A DNA stretch of 64,000 bases from Patiria pectinifera (GCA_029964075.1 CM057140.1:8512643-8576642), one strand, 5' to 3'; shown: positions 32,192 through 45,469, numbered from the stretch's first letter. Translations and numbers: made by a program. The notes: a model not told the origin generated them from the sequence alone.

Positions 32192-33970
32192 ATGGTATCC
32201 GAAATTACGTTTTTGACATTCTTGCTAATCGGAGCAACGCTTTGTAATGCAAGCAACCTTTTCACTGGAATTTCTCCATCCAGCTTGACGGTTGATGCTG
32301 GCAGCAATGTCACACTGACTTGTTGGTCCGGGTATGCAACCGGTTCCTGTCGCCATGATCTATCGTGGTTCTTCAGACGAAACGGGCAAATGAAAAGAGT
32401 CAGATTAGTCTCTTGTACCACGGTGCAAATTACTGGGCTTGAGACACGGATAACGGCTCGAATAGACGACCGTGATAATGACAATAGACATTACCAGATT
32501 GATATCCGTAACCTCTAGCCAGAGGACAGTGGGCAATACTGGTGTTATCTTGACAATGCTGGTCCTTATATGTCTGATGAGATCTCACTGACAGTCAATC
32601 GTTTACCACCAAGGATTCCTCCTTCGTGTGAGGTAGACCCTCCGCTTCCCACCATCGGTACAAGGATCTCATTGAGATGTACTCTCTCCCAGGAAGATCC
32701 ACCGAGCCTCTTGACATGGTACCAAACACCATCATATGGTCCTGCTGAGCAAATAGGTCCTGCACGTGAAACAAATCCAGGAAATGTCAGTTCGATTGAG
32801 CTGGTGCTGAACAAAACTGACAACATGAAGGAGTTCACATGTGTAGCCGGTCCTGATATCAGTGGTCCAAACTGCTCCCTGACACCTCTCCAAATACCAA
32901 CAGTTGTTTCTGTCTCCCCTCCATCGGTCACTTTGCACGAGGGGCAGAAGGCGACTTTTACTTGTTACTTAGAGGCGACACCCCAAGTGATGGTAGACGA
33001 GTACAAATGGCGTGTTAAACCACACGATAGAAAAGATGCAAAGAGGGTTAGCCTCTCAAATGTGGACGATTATGAGGGTCAATTTAACTTAAGTCGACAC
33101 GGTCAGACTCTAGAGATTCTCGAAGTGTCAGCTGAAGAACACAACAACTCTCGTGTAATATGCTTTGTAGTTCTCGACAGCGAATGCAAACGATGTGAGA
33201 ATGAATCATTACTGGTTGTTCTTCCATCTCTATCGACAACTCCGCCTGCACGAACATATCCAAAAACCACTAGCGTTATGAAAACTGAAGAAAATACCAA
33301 CGACAGTGATTCCGGTGCTGATGATGCGTCTGAAGGTCTACCCTCGGGGGTGATCATTGCAGGTACCCTTGGGGTGAGTTTCCTCATCTTCACTATAATC
33401 GTACTCTCATGCTACTTCAAGAAGAATAAACAGAATGCTGACGGAACCAGCCAAGCCCAGAGACCCCCTCGAGAAGACACACGCGCCGGCTCCAGGACAG
33501 TACCAGAGATTTCGCCCACATACGAAGAACCGCCGCAAGAACCGACGGTACACCTCGGTTCTTCAAACAGTCAGGCATCACCCAAGGCAGCGGTAGAGAG
33601 TCAGGCCGTTTTGTATGCCGCTGTCGACGAGTCTAAACGAGGAGTGGTACAACACTACGCGGTATCATCTCCAACCAACCCCGACAGCCATAATGTGAGC
33701 GGCCAGTCTCCAAGCACCGAGGGGACAGACGCAGCGAGTAGCGGCCCAGTCACCTACGCAACCTGCCACTCTACCTCCGCACGGGACACGGCAGGAGCAG
33801 ACGGGACAGATGGTGAGCATGCCCGGCCAGAAGACACCGGCCGACAACACATGAACGTTGAGGGACTCGTTTACGCTGACTTGGATCTCAAGGAGCAAAC
33901 AGAGGCCAATCAGATGATTCACGACCGCGCCGAGAAGACACTCTACGCTGAGGTTCGTGGTGATGAATAA
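32192..33970 (+). pseudogene. Ig-superfamily ITIM receptor (unit 2), one TAG
   Basis: One reading frame from ATG 32192 to TAA 33970, broken only by TAG at 32516-32518. It lies just before PEDSGQYWC at the end of the V domain, where the unit 3 paralogue has Gln (CAG). The frame is identical on both sides. Upstream: signal peptide and most of a V domain with the same extra cysteines. Downstream: V-domain end, two more Ig domains, membrane segment (SGVIIAGTLGVSFLIF...), and a tail with PTYEEP, VLYAAV, QHYAVS, VTYATC, LVYADL and TLYAEV. LVYADL and VLYAAV fit the ITIM consensus. The open frame downstream and near-identical tail mean the break is recent, polymorphic, a sequencing error, or bypassed by readthrough. 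A downstream start would lack the signal peptide. Confidence 0.88.
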
Positions 33971-34985
33971 AACACCTTACGAAAGTATTAAGAAATGCAT
34001 TTATAGACCCGATGTAACCAACAGTGTTATAGGTTTCCACGCGTATTTTAAGCACAAAGAAGTTACGACATGAGTTTGTAAAACCATTTTGTGTGTGATT
34101 TTGTACTAAGGGAAAAGGGGAATTACTGATTGACGTGATTTTCACAACGCAATAACCTCGAATCTTCTGAGGATGAGCTGCCTAAGCTTCTAATTCTCAG
34201 TATATTCAAAACCAGAACCTGACAATTGATTAGACAACTTGTGACTAAACCTTAAACTAATCTCTCCTTTTACTTTGAATACAAAAATCACACACAGGGG
34301 TTTTACAGCTTATAACGATATATCCAATGAGACATTCTGTAGCTTTAATAATGGAAAGTATAGGCGGTGGTCATTATCTTTGAAGTACTGTCGTTTCAAA
34401 GTAACTGGCATAAATTAGTTTGAATTGATCTCATATTTAGAAGTAACTTAATCAATTTGATGTTATGGTCAATTATTTGTTTTTAATGTATGGACGCATC
34501 TAGACGAATCTAAAAGTGATCAATGTTCTGCGGGGCACCTTAGTTATGGATGATACATTGTGGTAGGTATTATTCAAAATAATTCCATTGATTATCAGAC
34601 AAGGCCAAGGGTCACACACAAGCAAATACAATATCCTTAATTGTACTTTTTCGTCAAAGGAAATGACTAAATGTTAAACCGAATTCCATAATTTTTTAAT
34701 TAATTGTTTTACATGTGCCTTGCAAATGTCAAGGATTGGGTGTGTGTGTCCCTCATATTTCATGGGCTTATAGAATAACCGCTCTTGCATACGATGTCTG
34801 TTTAGACAATCATGATGAAATGGTATTTTTCTTCAAAGAAAATGTTAGAAGATTAAAATTAATTTCATAATTAATTGTTTCACATTGGCCTTACAATATG
34901 TTACGAACTTAGGGATTTAGTGTTTGTGCCCCTAATATTTCAATGGCCTTATAGAATAACCGCTCTTACATACCATGTCTGTTTC
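33971..34985. other. 3' flank of Ig gene 2, tandem ~170-bp repeat
   Basis: Matches 55440-56390 of unit 3. Both units contain a local tandem duplication (here about 34700-34815 and 34870-34985), each with GGCTTATAGAATAACCGCTC-type sequence and CATG/CCATGTCTGTTT. It predates the unit 2/3 split. No gene. Confidence 0.6.
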
Positions 34986-37437
34986 AACAATCGTAAATGT
35001 GACCTTTTGTCAGGTTTGCACGTTGGAAATCAGTCAGTGCGCAGCCTACTCGATAATGAGCCACACAGCGAGATTTTATTTGCAGCGCGTGGACGGTCTC
35101 GGACCGTTCGAGATTGCACGAGGTTTTGCGAGTGTTCGGTGGTGCCCCTGGATAAAGGGACAGGAAACCCTTTTCGTAGCAGTAGCTGACTAAAAATGGA
35201 GTAGATTCTGAAACTACGATTATTTCTGCGTCGATTGATACCATTTTTTGCTGATTATTAGAAGCTTAAAGTTATAAATAAGCGATGTGAAATGAGAGGT
35301 GATTCTCGAACATTTTCGACGATGCCTGTACTTTTTTGGTGCTCCTGACTGTTTTGGAATATTTGGGGACAAAATTCGTCACTTTCTGGTAAGTTGAAGA
35401 GTTACGCTTTCGAACCATACCATTCCCATCTCTGCAGGTTCTACCGCTGATTTTTAATTTGATACGAAATATTTGCGAAAATTGCATGATTGCAGTCGCT
35501 ATGTGCGATTCGAATGACGTCATACGTGTATTTTGTGTATGGGTTGTGTGTACTGTGTGCGTATTTTGTGGGTGCATTACCACCGATGTCGACAATAGGT
35601 TCCTTCCCGTTAGTTTTGCATGTCGCAAGTACGAACAATTTTATACTATATGATTAAAAATCAGATTTTTTTTTTTAACTCATGAAATTAAACAGGCATC
35701 ACTCAAGATTGTCCTTGTCGGTAAATTCATGTCAGTCATAAAATATGAAGAACAATTCTTTTCTGGTACTTTTTTCAGATCTTGCGGTGGGGATGGGATT
35801 TTTTTAAGTAGTCGAAACAATTCCTTCCTTAATCAGCAAAAAAATACATGTAGATAATTACTTAGATTTGTTTTCTCTCTTTCTGTTTTCTTACAGGCCA
35901 AGTACGCAGAGTGATTGACCCTTTTCCCTGTCAAGACTAGTTGAACACAACACCTGAACTTCCAGACAGTTCGCAACTATTTCAATGGAACTTTATTTAC
36001 CATGAAATGAAACTTAATGCTGCGACCGGATAAGTGTTGTTCAAATCCAACCAGAAACCGACCAAACTTGCTTAAACTGACTTTCTGTTAGGTCGCCATA
36101 AGTTTGTCCATCATTTTAGTCGGGCCAGGTTGGTTTCGGTATTGCGTTTGAAGTCTTCTAATTGTGTTGAGTCAGTAGAACCCGAAATAAACCCAAACAG
36201 TTTGGACATTCACACGGAAGAAATGTTGCAACCTGAGGCCACTTTTTTTTCATAAATTTCCAATGTTGTTAGAAAATACTTAAAATTGTCTTGACTCTAC
36301 ATAGACTTTGTACACAATCATGGAAGTGGCGTCAGGTTGCAACATTTTTTCCGTTGGTTTTCCTTAAATTTTTGTCGGGTCGGATCAGGTTGGTTTTAGG
36401 GAGTTCAAATTGGTTTCCGTTCGGATTCCGGTTTACAAAATAATGTTTCGGGATGGTTTGGCCTGGTCAATCTGACCGGACACATCACTAGACCGAAATC
36501 CTTATTTGTTGCATGCCTAAATTCAAATACGTGTTGTCAACAACCCACAAATCAGGCGTCAAGGATTTTCATGGCATGTTGTATTCAGATCATGTATAAA
36601 AGAACCTGAAAATCAATTCAATCATTGCTGATTTTCCACTTTCTTTCTTTTTCAATTAAGTCATTTTGTGAGTGTGCTGTATATTTAAAAAAACAAAAAT
36701 ATGATGAAAATGTCTGCAAACAGCTATACACTGCACTCTAAACAAAGCTTGTAAAGATTTGTGTAATTGTTTGCATATTTAACTATTATTGTCAAGAAAT
36801 GGAGCAATTCAATGGCCTTGTTATTGTCCTAGGTTGAGTTGCTTGTGGGCAAGCTTGGGTAGGGAATTTATTTTATAAGCTCATGAAATATAGCAAGAAA
36901 GTGTATACATGTACATCCTAGAGCGAGCATTATTAACCTCGCACTTTGAAGAAAGTTTGGCTTGCATGTATTTTTAAGTTCATTTTTTTTTAAAGTTGCT
37001 TTATATTTATAATTAGGGCCTAAGTCATTCTATGTTTTCAGAAAGCAATGTTTTGTAAGTGTAAGTGGTTCAAGTTTCCAGGGTTTTAGTAATATGTTAA
37101 CTCACTGATGTAATGATTAAATCCAGCTCAAAAGTATGTAACTTTGCACTTCTGATTTTATGATTAAATCGTTTTCCAGAATTACAGTCATGAAAAGAGA
37201 CATGCCTTTGATTATTTGTGTTTATATTTTCATGTTGTTTTTTGTGTTTATATTTTTCATGTTCATGCACATTGAAACTGTCAACAAACAAAAAGCATCT
37301 AGAAAATGGGAGACATTATTGCCAAAAAATAATGGTTTATTACATTAATCTTAAATCATAACGGTCTAGAAATATGAATAGCATTGAAAGTATATTATTT
37401 TCTTGCACAGCTAGTCGTTGAAACTTTGAGAAAGGAC
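34986..37437. other. Unit 2-specific sequence, no gene recognised
   Basis: First part of a ~4.5 kb block (34986-39471) absent from the matching point of unit 3 (56390). Short ORFs near 35000-35200 and 35270-35650 overlap on both strands and carry no motif. Some stretches (for example near 35880-35910) could be an exon border, but nothing is supported. Confidence 0.4.
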
Positions 37438-37446
37438 ACATCGCCA

Positions 37447-37960
37447 CAACCTCGTCCCCAGGGTGTCAAGCAGTACGCGCCCACCACTACCTGCTCTCTC
37501 ACCCTGGTATTGGATCATTTGCATGTGCAAGATTTTTGCAGACGTATGCAAATGACGAACAGTCTGGTGCCTGGATATGCGTTACACATTAGCGTTTGTT
37601 TTTGTATGCGGTGTCTGGGGTCAAAACAGAGTCAATTCGTAGCAGCGCGAGCACGGCGTGAGTTACGAAAACACGATTTTTGAAATCAAACTGTTACGAT
37701 CTTATCAAGACAACATGCAGTATCATATTTCATATTAATATGAGCAAATTGGAAAGGAAATTAGTATTTTCGAGAAGGTGTGGACGAATGATCGCGAAAA
37801 CACGTACTGCACGTTGTGAATATATAGCACCAAGTACACGATAAAAATCCATTACTAGCCAATTGCGGTATCCAATCAGGATACAGGAAGAAAGTTTCCT
37901 ATCCAGGGTTTACTATTGGAAACGCGGTTGGAAATAAAGTAAGCAGTGGGGACGAGGTTG
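37447..37960. mobile_element. MITE, 514 bp, family 1 copy B
   Basis: Ends CAACCTCGTCCCCAG and GTGGGGACGAGGTTG, flanked by perfect 9-bp duplications ACATCGCCA (37438-37446 and 37961-37969). Homologous to 1727-2244 in inverse orientation, which fixes both borders of the family. It is non-autonomous; no transposase ORF. Confidence 0.92.
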
Positions 37961-37969
37961 ACATCGCCA

Positions 37970-38639
37970 GTTTATATTCTATAGTCGGGCACATTTAGTT
38001 CGAGATTATAAGATATCCATAAGCACGCATAGAACGGGGTACCCGACATACGGAAGCCTCGTGTGCTGTTGCGTGATTGGTCAAAACGCGTGTTGGTTGC
38101 GGGTCTTGCCCAATGAGGAATGTACACTCATGCTGTGCGGCGCTTACACGTGCTTCCAGAGTGTAATTTTTTTCGTATCCTGAACGTTCAGAATGGCCGT
38201 AAATTTTGCGTGCTCCTGACTATTTTGGGTACTTATATGATTCACGGTTATGATAATTGGTGAATTTAATAACAAAGCTTCTCATCAAACTGTAACATGA
38301 TGCTGCACGGTTTCGTTTTATATAGAAAAAAGACGGTTTTCGCAAACCGAAATTTCTCGACAATTTCAGTAAAACTTTCATTCTCATATTTCTTAAAATA
38401 CTTTATGAAAATTTTAGAAATCTCATTTCACAATTAGGCTTGAGTATTCTCTACTATATTTGTGAGTAAAAACTTTCTTTTAAAGACTAGTTATCAAAAA
38501 AATGAATTTTCAAATGTGGTCCCCCGATCTCATGAATATTCATTTTACCAAGCGAGTTATGCATACGCTGCAAATAAACGCAAGCACTTTTCCGAACCCT
38601 GCGCACTGACTGAAATAATGATATTACTCCTAGCACAGT
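37970..38639. other. Intergenic, no gene recognised
   Basis: AT-rich sequence between the MITE and the LINE fragment. The LINE may begin earlier than 38640, since frames upstream look decayed. Nothing else is supported. Confidence 0.4.
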
Positions 38640-39471
38640 CATTAGGAATCTCGGTGTGTATTTTGATAATCACTGTAATATGGCTACTCATGTCTCTAAA
38701 ATGTGCCAATCAGGATATTTTGCTTTGCACCGCATTAGCAAAATTCGCAATGTTTTACATCGCACCACTACTGAACGACTTATTCATGCCTTCATTACGT
38801 CACGGCTGGATTATTGCAATAGCCTGCTTTATGGCCTTCCTGACCATTAATCCATAGGCTACAATTAGTTCAAAACTCAGCCGCTCGTCTTATTACCCAT
38901 ACTAAGAAATATCAGCACATTACCCCTGTTCTCCAAAGTCTTCACTGGATTCCGGTGGCACAGCGTATTGAGTTCAAGATCCTTATCTTGGTCTATAAAA
39001 TCTTACATAAACAAGCACCTGGTTATTTGTTGGATTTGTTGACAGTTCGGGAAAGTTCTACTGGTCTATAACCACTCGATCCTCAAATGAAACACGCTTA
39101 GTCCAGCCCCGTTTCAATCAAAATCATTATGGCATGCGTGCCTTTTCAGTAGCAGCACCCAGTATATGGAATAAGCTTCCTTATTTTATTCGGAACGCAC
39201 CTTCTTTTTTATCTTTTAAGTCAGCACTAAAAACGTATTACTTCCGTCAGGTTTTTAAATAACATTCACGATGATTGACTGATTGTGGTTTTAATGTATT
39301 TTTAATGAGTTTTACTTGGTATTTAAATCAATAGATTGGTGATGTATTAGTATTGTTAATGAGCTTTTTAGTGTATTTAATGACATTTGTTTTATTTACT
39401 TTGTAAAGCGCATTGAGATTGTGTCAATGATGTAATGCGCTATATAAGAATTAATTATTATTATTATTATT
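38640..39471 (+). mobile_element. 5'-truncated LINE, reverse transcriptase end
   Basis: The plus-strand frame at 38656-38850 contains SLGVYFDNH, then HAFITSRLDYCNSLLYGLPD, a hallmark of the C-terminal part of the reverse transcriptase in CR1/L2-type LINEs. It continues after a frameshift with ITPVLQSLHWIPVAQRIEFK and ILVYKILHKQAPGYLLDLL, then stops and frameshifts accumulate. The 3' UTR ends AAAGCGCATTGAG...GCGCTATATAAGAATTA and an ATT microsatellite (39451-39471), typical of these LINEs. It is dead and truncated; the 5' border is uncertain. It is absent from the matching place in unit 3. Confidence 0.85.
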
Positions 39472-41578
39472 ATCATGATGACATGGATATTTTTCATTTC
39501 CTTGTACAATTGTAAGTAACGTCTGGCAAACAGGATGAGACGTGTTGAACTTGGCACAATGCGAAGATGTAATGTAGGCCCAGAGCAGTGTAATTATACT
39601 TTCATTGTTACATCAGTTTATCTACAACACACAATAGACGCGGCTAGTGTCCAATATATTCTGTCCTATATACGTGTTGGTGCACTATAGAGGACACACT
39701 GCGTCGCCTCTTAATTGTCGATCTTAATTGTCCATTTTACTATTTTACCATTTTATTTTTTTCTCTCAATATTTAGTTTTATTTCTTATCACAGGACCAT
39801 TATGTAAAAAAAACAGCCTTTGAGCTGATATTTTGTATCCTGTATGAAGATTTTGAAATAGAAAAATAAATATATAAATGGTGCAACGGAATCGTCGAAT
39901 AGTGGCGTCGTGTGTTCAAGAGGCAGTGGCGTAACTAGGGTTGCACTTCTGAGGGGCACGCGGGGTGCACATATTTTTCAAGGGGAGGGAGCACTAAAGG
40001 CAAATGATATGCGTATTTTTTTCAATTCAAAATTTTCAATTGGTTGGGGAGGGGGCACCCGGGTTCCGCGAGCACGAACGTATGTTGAAAACAAATGGTA
40101 GGAGAAAGTGAAGTTCATGTTCAACAGAGTTTTACTTCAGTTAAAACAAAATCTGGGAATTTATCCTACAGCCCGTCCAAAAAAATGGGGATATTATAAT
40201 CTCCCCAAATTAAAGCCCTTGACGTAAATGTTTGTAAGAACCGGTTATTAGAAAGAATAACTTGCTTATTTCATGTTCATGTTATATCGCTTTCATCATA
40301 TAGTAAAGGTAATGCTGGGTCTGTAATTGCATATTGTAAATTTCGACAGTGTGTTGTTTAATAATGCAATAAAAAAATGAGTACTCCGTCATAGTCACAA
40401 TATACTGCATTTAGTTAGTTTGGAAAAGGATAAGTCAAATGAAAAGAAAAAGGCTACAAATATCAACGAACAAGTAAGTTGGTTACAATAATTACGATAG
40501 TTCAACCTTGCAAATTGTCATGTTGTATAAAAAGTCAGGTGTGTATTGTTCACTTTTTTAAACGCTTTTCACCCAAAAGTTCCGGCCCCCTCCTCTTATC
40601 TCGGCCATCGAGTGACGAAAAATTATGAAACTCTGTGCATACATTATAACAACTTAATATAAACAAAACCAAGAAATTTCAGAACTAAAAGTTCAAGGGT
40701 TTTGGAATTATGGCTAATTAATTATCCATATCACCAATGGTAATTCTGCTTTGTATACACTACATATGGGGAAATTCAGTAATTTTCGCTGCGCGGTAAC
40801 CCATGGTCGGAATTTTAAGTTTTTGGGTATCAAAAGATGCGCAAGACTGGAGGCTAAACAGTCAGAAAAGCTCGGGTCGGAAAATGTTCTTTGTTGTTGC
40901 GAGGTTATTGCTGAAAAAGATGTTTTTAGACATTTACTTAATTACTAATGTCGCGGGGTCTATTCCAGTTAGGAAAACCCCAATGATATAATTCCAACCG
41001 GTTCAGTTCGACAAAATAATCAAAGAAATAAAAATGTACAGAAATAGGTGTATTTACAGCTCGAATGAAAAAGGACTTTTAATTCAAATCACTCAAACAC
41101 TCTTCAACTTGAAGTCAAAACAAAATATAAACAAAGAAAGTGGATATGTAAACACAAATGAAAATGCACAGATTACAACAATTTATACAATGCAAGAAAA
41201 GGATAAGCTGTTCGCAGTTGCGTCTCCGGCGGTCTTGTCCAGATCCAGCGATGACCGACGATTCAAATCCAGTCACGTCCACGAACGCGCGAGTACAAAG
41301 TTCACGAAAAGAACAAAGTTCACGGGGCGAGAATTAATACATCAGAGAAGAAGGGGGAGATCCGGGGACGTCAAAGGACTGTACTGCAGCAGGCGAGAAA
41401 CTAGCGACTGCAACTTCCGGAAGGACGTAACTCGTCAGGGGACGGCCAGGGGTGTGATGAGATGAAAAGGTGATATGGAGGAAAGCGGAACACAAAATCG
41501 TCACTCAGCTCCAGAAGTGGTAGAAGAAGTAATAATGCACAGGTCTCGTCCTCGTCCAAAATGACAAACGGCAGGAGA
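39472..41578. other. Duplicated 3' flank continues; no gene
   Basis: 39472-40400 matches 56390-57140 (for example AATTAAAGCCCTTGA and AGAAAGAATAACTTG). 39920-40080 and 56690-56866 are a G-rich element remnant starting near CAGTGGCG. From about 40560 the match is lost or patchy. A 143-aa ORF at 41034-41465 is rich in Lys, Arg, Thr and Ser, and has no recognisable motif. Confidence 0.5.
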
Positions 41579-41688
41579 ACCTGTGCCAGGAAAATGATGG
41601 GTTTACAAAATAATGAAAGTGTAACAGCGGTGATTCCAGTCCAGAGCAAGGAGAGTGATGTACTCTACACCAGAGCAAGGAAAGGAAT
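41579..41688. repeat. 110-bp direct repeat, copy 1
   Basis: Starts ACCTGTGCCAGGAAAATGAT and ends CAGAGCAAGGAAAGGAAT. Nearly identical to 44087-44197 in the same orientation, 2.4 kb away. It could be the ends of one inserted element or a local duplication. Confidence 0.85.
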
Positions 41689-42059
41689 CGTAATTAACTA
41701 AATTATTTTAAACAACTAAGTCTATAAAAATAAACAAAAGAATATCAACTAAAATATATAAAAAATAAACCTAAAAAAAACTAAGGTCATCAGAAGAAGA
41801 TCCATAAAATTCTTCTTAAAAACCAAACACTGAAACTATTCCCACAGATCATTAATCTGGGCTCACACTGAGATAACCAAAACACAAACCTAAGACCAGT
41901 TCTTAAAGATAAACAAGGAGCACAGTGCGACTAGCCTACAACAGGTGGACGATGATAAAACAACAGTAAATTCTCGTGCATACGAAATGAGCAATCTACA
42001 GTGTACCCAAGGTCAACCAAAACTTTCACACACTCTGGCCTGGTCTGGACCCTGGACAG

Positions 42060-43207
42060 ACACCGCGTTCCCACTTGAATTGGAAAAAGGTGGATCAAGA
42101 TCCGGCATTTTGGTGTGATCGTTATCTTACCGCAATGAAACCGCAAGACGCGTTCCCACTTATGCTTGATCCACCTTTTCGTACGGAAATGTCGGGTCCA
42201 AAAGGTCACTGAGTTCGGAATTACGCGCGCTCTGTGGGAGGGCCATTGTTGCTATGGTTGCATGCTAGGCCAGGATGGGTCAGTTTTCAAACAGCACTAT
42301 CAGAATCAAACAGCACTATCAGAATTCACCGACAAAAATTACGCAAATTCACCAACATAAATCACGGATCCGTAGAGGATCCGTGCGTGCATAAATTAAC
42401 AGATGAAATCCAACAGAGCCGCTCATTGTGTGACATCACGGCAGAAACCAATGCACCGATAAGGGATTCCCTGGTTCTGAAGCTTCTCATTGGTTAGACA
42501 CGGTCACATGATGTACTACGACATCATTCTCCAATTTTCTACAATCAATACTTCACATTTGTCACCTCCGTACGTACCGCGTTATCGGCACTATTCTCAT
42601 CGCATACTCGTAAGCTTTTCCATGATTCTGTGCCAAAGTGAAGTCTTTTGGTGAGTGCGGACTCAGAGTCATTTATGAATGGAAAAATAAGTAAAATTTC
42701 ACCAATGAAAAAGGTTTAGTAATGGACGGACACGCAACAAAAATAAGGCCTAGAGTAGTTTTAGGATACCACGTGCGCTTTTGCATGCACGGTGCTAGCC
42801 CGTAGTTCAGCGGTTGTTTATTGTGCATGTTGTATACGCTGGAAATGTTCACATGAGCTACACGCCTGAAAACGTGTATCTTCGTTCATGAGACCGCAAC
42901 ATTTTCGCGCCACTCGTGCACCGGGCGGATGTTAACAGGTCAAATTGCCGGATCAGATCCACCTTTTGCGTTCCCATCTGATCGTGATCCGGCAATTGCC
43001 GGATCTGATCCACCAATTGGGGGATCTGTATCCTGGTCCAGAGGTGGATCAGAAAAGGTGGATCTGATCCTGATCCACCTTATAACGGTTAGCGTTCCCA
43101 CTACACACAATTGCCGGATCTGATCCACCAATTGGGGGATCTGATCCGGCAATTTGGCAAAAGGTGGATCAGATCCCCCAATTGGTGGATCAAGTGGGAA
43201 CGGGGTC
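42060..43207. mobile_element. Candidate DNA transposon, GGATC palindromes
   Basis: The left border region CCGCGTTCCCACTTGA and the right border TCAAGTGGGAACGGGG are inverted. Both ends carry further inverted copies of GGTGGATC/GATCCACC and CAATTGG. The right half (42950-43205) is almost wholly made of GGATCTGATCCACCAATTGG-type palindromes. No transposase. Exact ends and target duplication are not settled. Confidence 0.45.
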
Positions 43208-44086
43208 AGAGTCTTGCACACAAGATTTACAAGATAAGATCAGTGCTAGAATGTCTCAGATAAACAGAACGGCTGGACCCACACGTGGTCAGGTTAGCTT
43301 AAAGTGGCAGAACTGACTAGTGAAAAAATGTGTTGGGCTAAATCAAAGGCTAAATACACTTACAGTTAAAGGAGCAAACTAAGAACTCAAATCTAAAGCA
43401 ATTAAACAAACTGATTCCTACAATGAATGAATTGTCATAGCTCAGAAATGGCACGATTCATACAAGTCTCAGACATCTATTAAACATCAAGTTATATCTG
43501 ATCTAATCAAAAGGAAATGCTCAACTTATCTAAAGAATAAAATAACTATTCAGCTTCAGCAATCAATAAATAAGAAAAGTTCAAGTAAGTTTCAAAATGT
43601 TCAAGCAACCCTATGATGTGAAATCATAAATCAGCATCAATTTGAAAAGTTAAAAGCAATAGGTTGAACATATATCTTCATCAACTTCAATCTTTCTAAT
43701 TATCATTCAGAAACCCCGAACAGTCCAAATGAAATATAAATGAATCACGTCAACAATATATCTTTCACGAAATAAACTGAATCCATGGACCAATGGAGGT
43801 GATCCACTAAAGATAACTTTCATAACAAAAGTCATAAAGATCCACTCAAATATAGAGCAGAATATTGTAACGACAGCATGAATTGGAATCAGACACAATC
43901 AATATGTACAAGGAAAGAACTCGTAGTTTCATAGTGGAAAACAACTATCGACTCATCATCAAGCAAGGAAGTTGAGAATGAAAAGTAAATATTCTCTGAA
44001 AATACTCAAGAGAGAAATAACAGTTCACTAATGAACTTATACTAGTGATAAATAAATACTTAAATGAAGACAAATTTGGAAAACTT

Positions 44087-44197
44087 ACCTGTGCCAGGAA
44101 AATGATGGGTTTACAAAATAATGAAAGTGTTCAGCGGTGATTCCAGTCCAGAGCAAGGAGAGTGATATGTACTCTACACCAGAGCAAGGAAAGGAAT
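44087..44197. repeat. 110-bp direct repeat, copy 2
   Basis: Second copy of 41579-41688, with small indels (GTTCAGCGG for GTAACAGCGG, GATATGTACT for GATGTACT). Between the copies lie the GGATC element and AT-rich DNA without a gene. Confidence 0.85.
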
Positions 44198-45457
44198 GCC
44201 GCACCCGCGCACCAACAACCCATCACTCCAGGCCAGGCTGTTGCCCCCCACATTGTCTTACATAATACCAGTGAACCATGCCTGACACAGGGCAACACCA
44301 CAGAGGGTACATACATCTAGAAGAAATTTGATGAGGCAGAATAATCACCTTGGGAAAAGTAGACTTGTTCTAGTCATACAACAAATTAAAATAATGGCAA
44401 AATTTGGGGGGTATGACACTAATATTCAAGGATAAGAAGTTTTGTTATACACGCAAAACGTTCGATGTCAAGCCTAAACCCAAATAAGGAATTTCTCAGA
44501 AAGATCTATTAAATGTTATATCTGGATAATATATAATATTTAAAAGAAAAAAAAAACAAAACTATATTATCACGTTATACTTTGAGTTGAGTACAAAATT
44601 CTTGGGGTGTGTTCTTGCGATATATGGCCCGGGCAAAATCGCACAAACCCTCCCCATCTCCCATCGGTGTTACGCCCCTGGCAAGATTTCGTAGTTTGGG
44701 CGTATAATTTGTTAGCTGTTATACATGAAATGAACATAAAATTGCTTTTCTTGAGTAGCAAACCCAATGTAAGGTGTAATTTACGTTACTGAATTTTATT
44801 CCACGGCAATAAAATAAGTAATGAATTTATCGAGTCGTGGAAAAGGATAGCAGATATCACATGGTACAGACTACAACGGAAGAATATAACTTGGTTGAAA
44901 TACATAAAATTTCAATATTGGAGATAATTCCACCTGGCGATTTGTGTGTGCATGTTGTGTATTGTTCACGTTTTTAACAAATTTACGACAAAGATAATTA
45001 ATTTCAGGAATAAGGTGAACTGAATATGATTTGAACCTGTGCCTTGTGGAATTTTATAACAGAAACCTCACCCGCGAACCAAGTACTTGATTTGTATTTG
45101 TTTTCACACAAATACATAGTTCAATACTTTGTAAAGACTATGATTAATTTTTTAATTTTCATTTGTGTCGTTATTTGTATTTATTTTGAGGAGCAATATG
45201 AAAAATAAAATGAATCTCTATAAATATCTGCAATTATCAACGCAGTTAAACTAATGACTGCTCTTTCGAATATTGAGTTTTGTAATTAATATTTTGAATA
45301 TGGTACTTTGGCAAATGTGTGCATTTGAAATATCATTGCCCTCCCGCTCCAAAAGAAAAGGTGGCATTATATGAAAATAATTGTACGAATTGTTTAACTT
45401 TTATTTTAACTAAACATTGTGAAATAGCTTTGTAGTTAGTTGTGTGCGTAAAACTGA
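44198..45457. other. Distal 3' flank, end of unit 2
   Basis: Matches 57540-58902 of unit 3, for example ATAAAATTTCAATATTGGAGATAATT-type sequence near 44900 and 58330, and TTGTAGTTAGTTGTGTGCGTAAAACTGAT at the very end. It ends at the tandem-duplication junction at about 45457. No gene. Confidence 0.65.
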
Positions 45458-45469
45458 TTTGTCATTTTA

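Noticed and set aside
41034-41465. 143-aa basic ORF
   Set aside because: Composition changes midway from AT-rich to Arg/Ser-rich, no motif is present, and there is no counterpart in unit 3. It may be chance or part of a decayed element.
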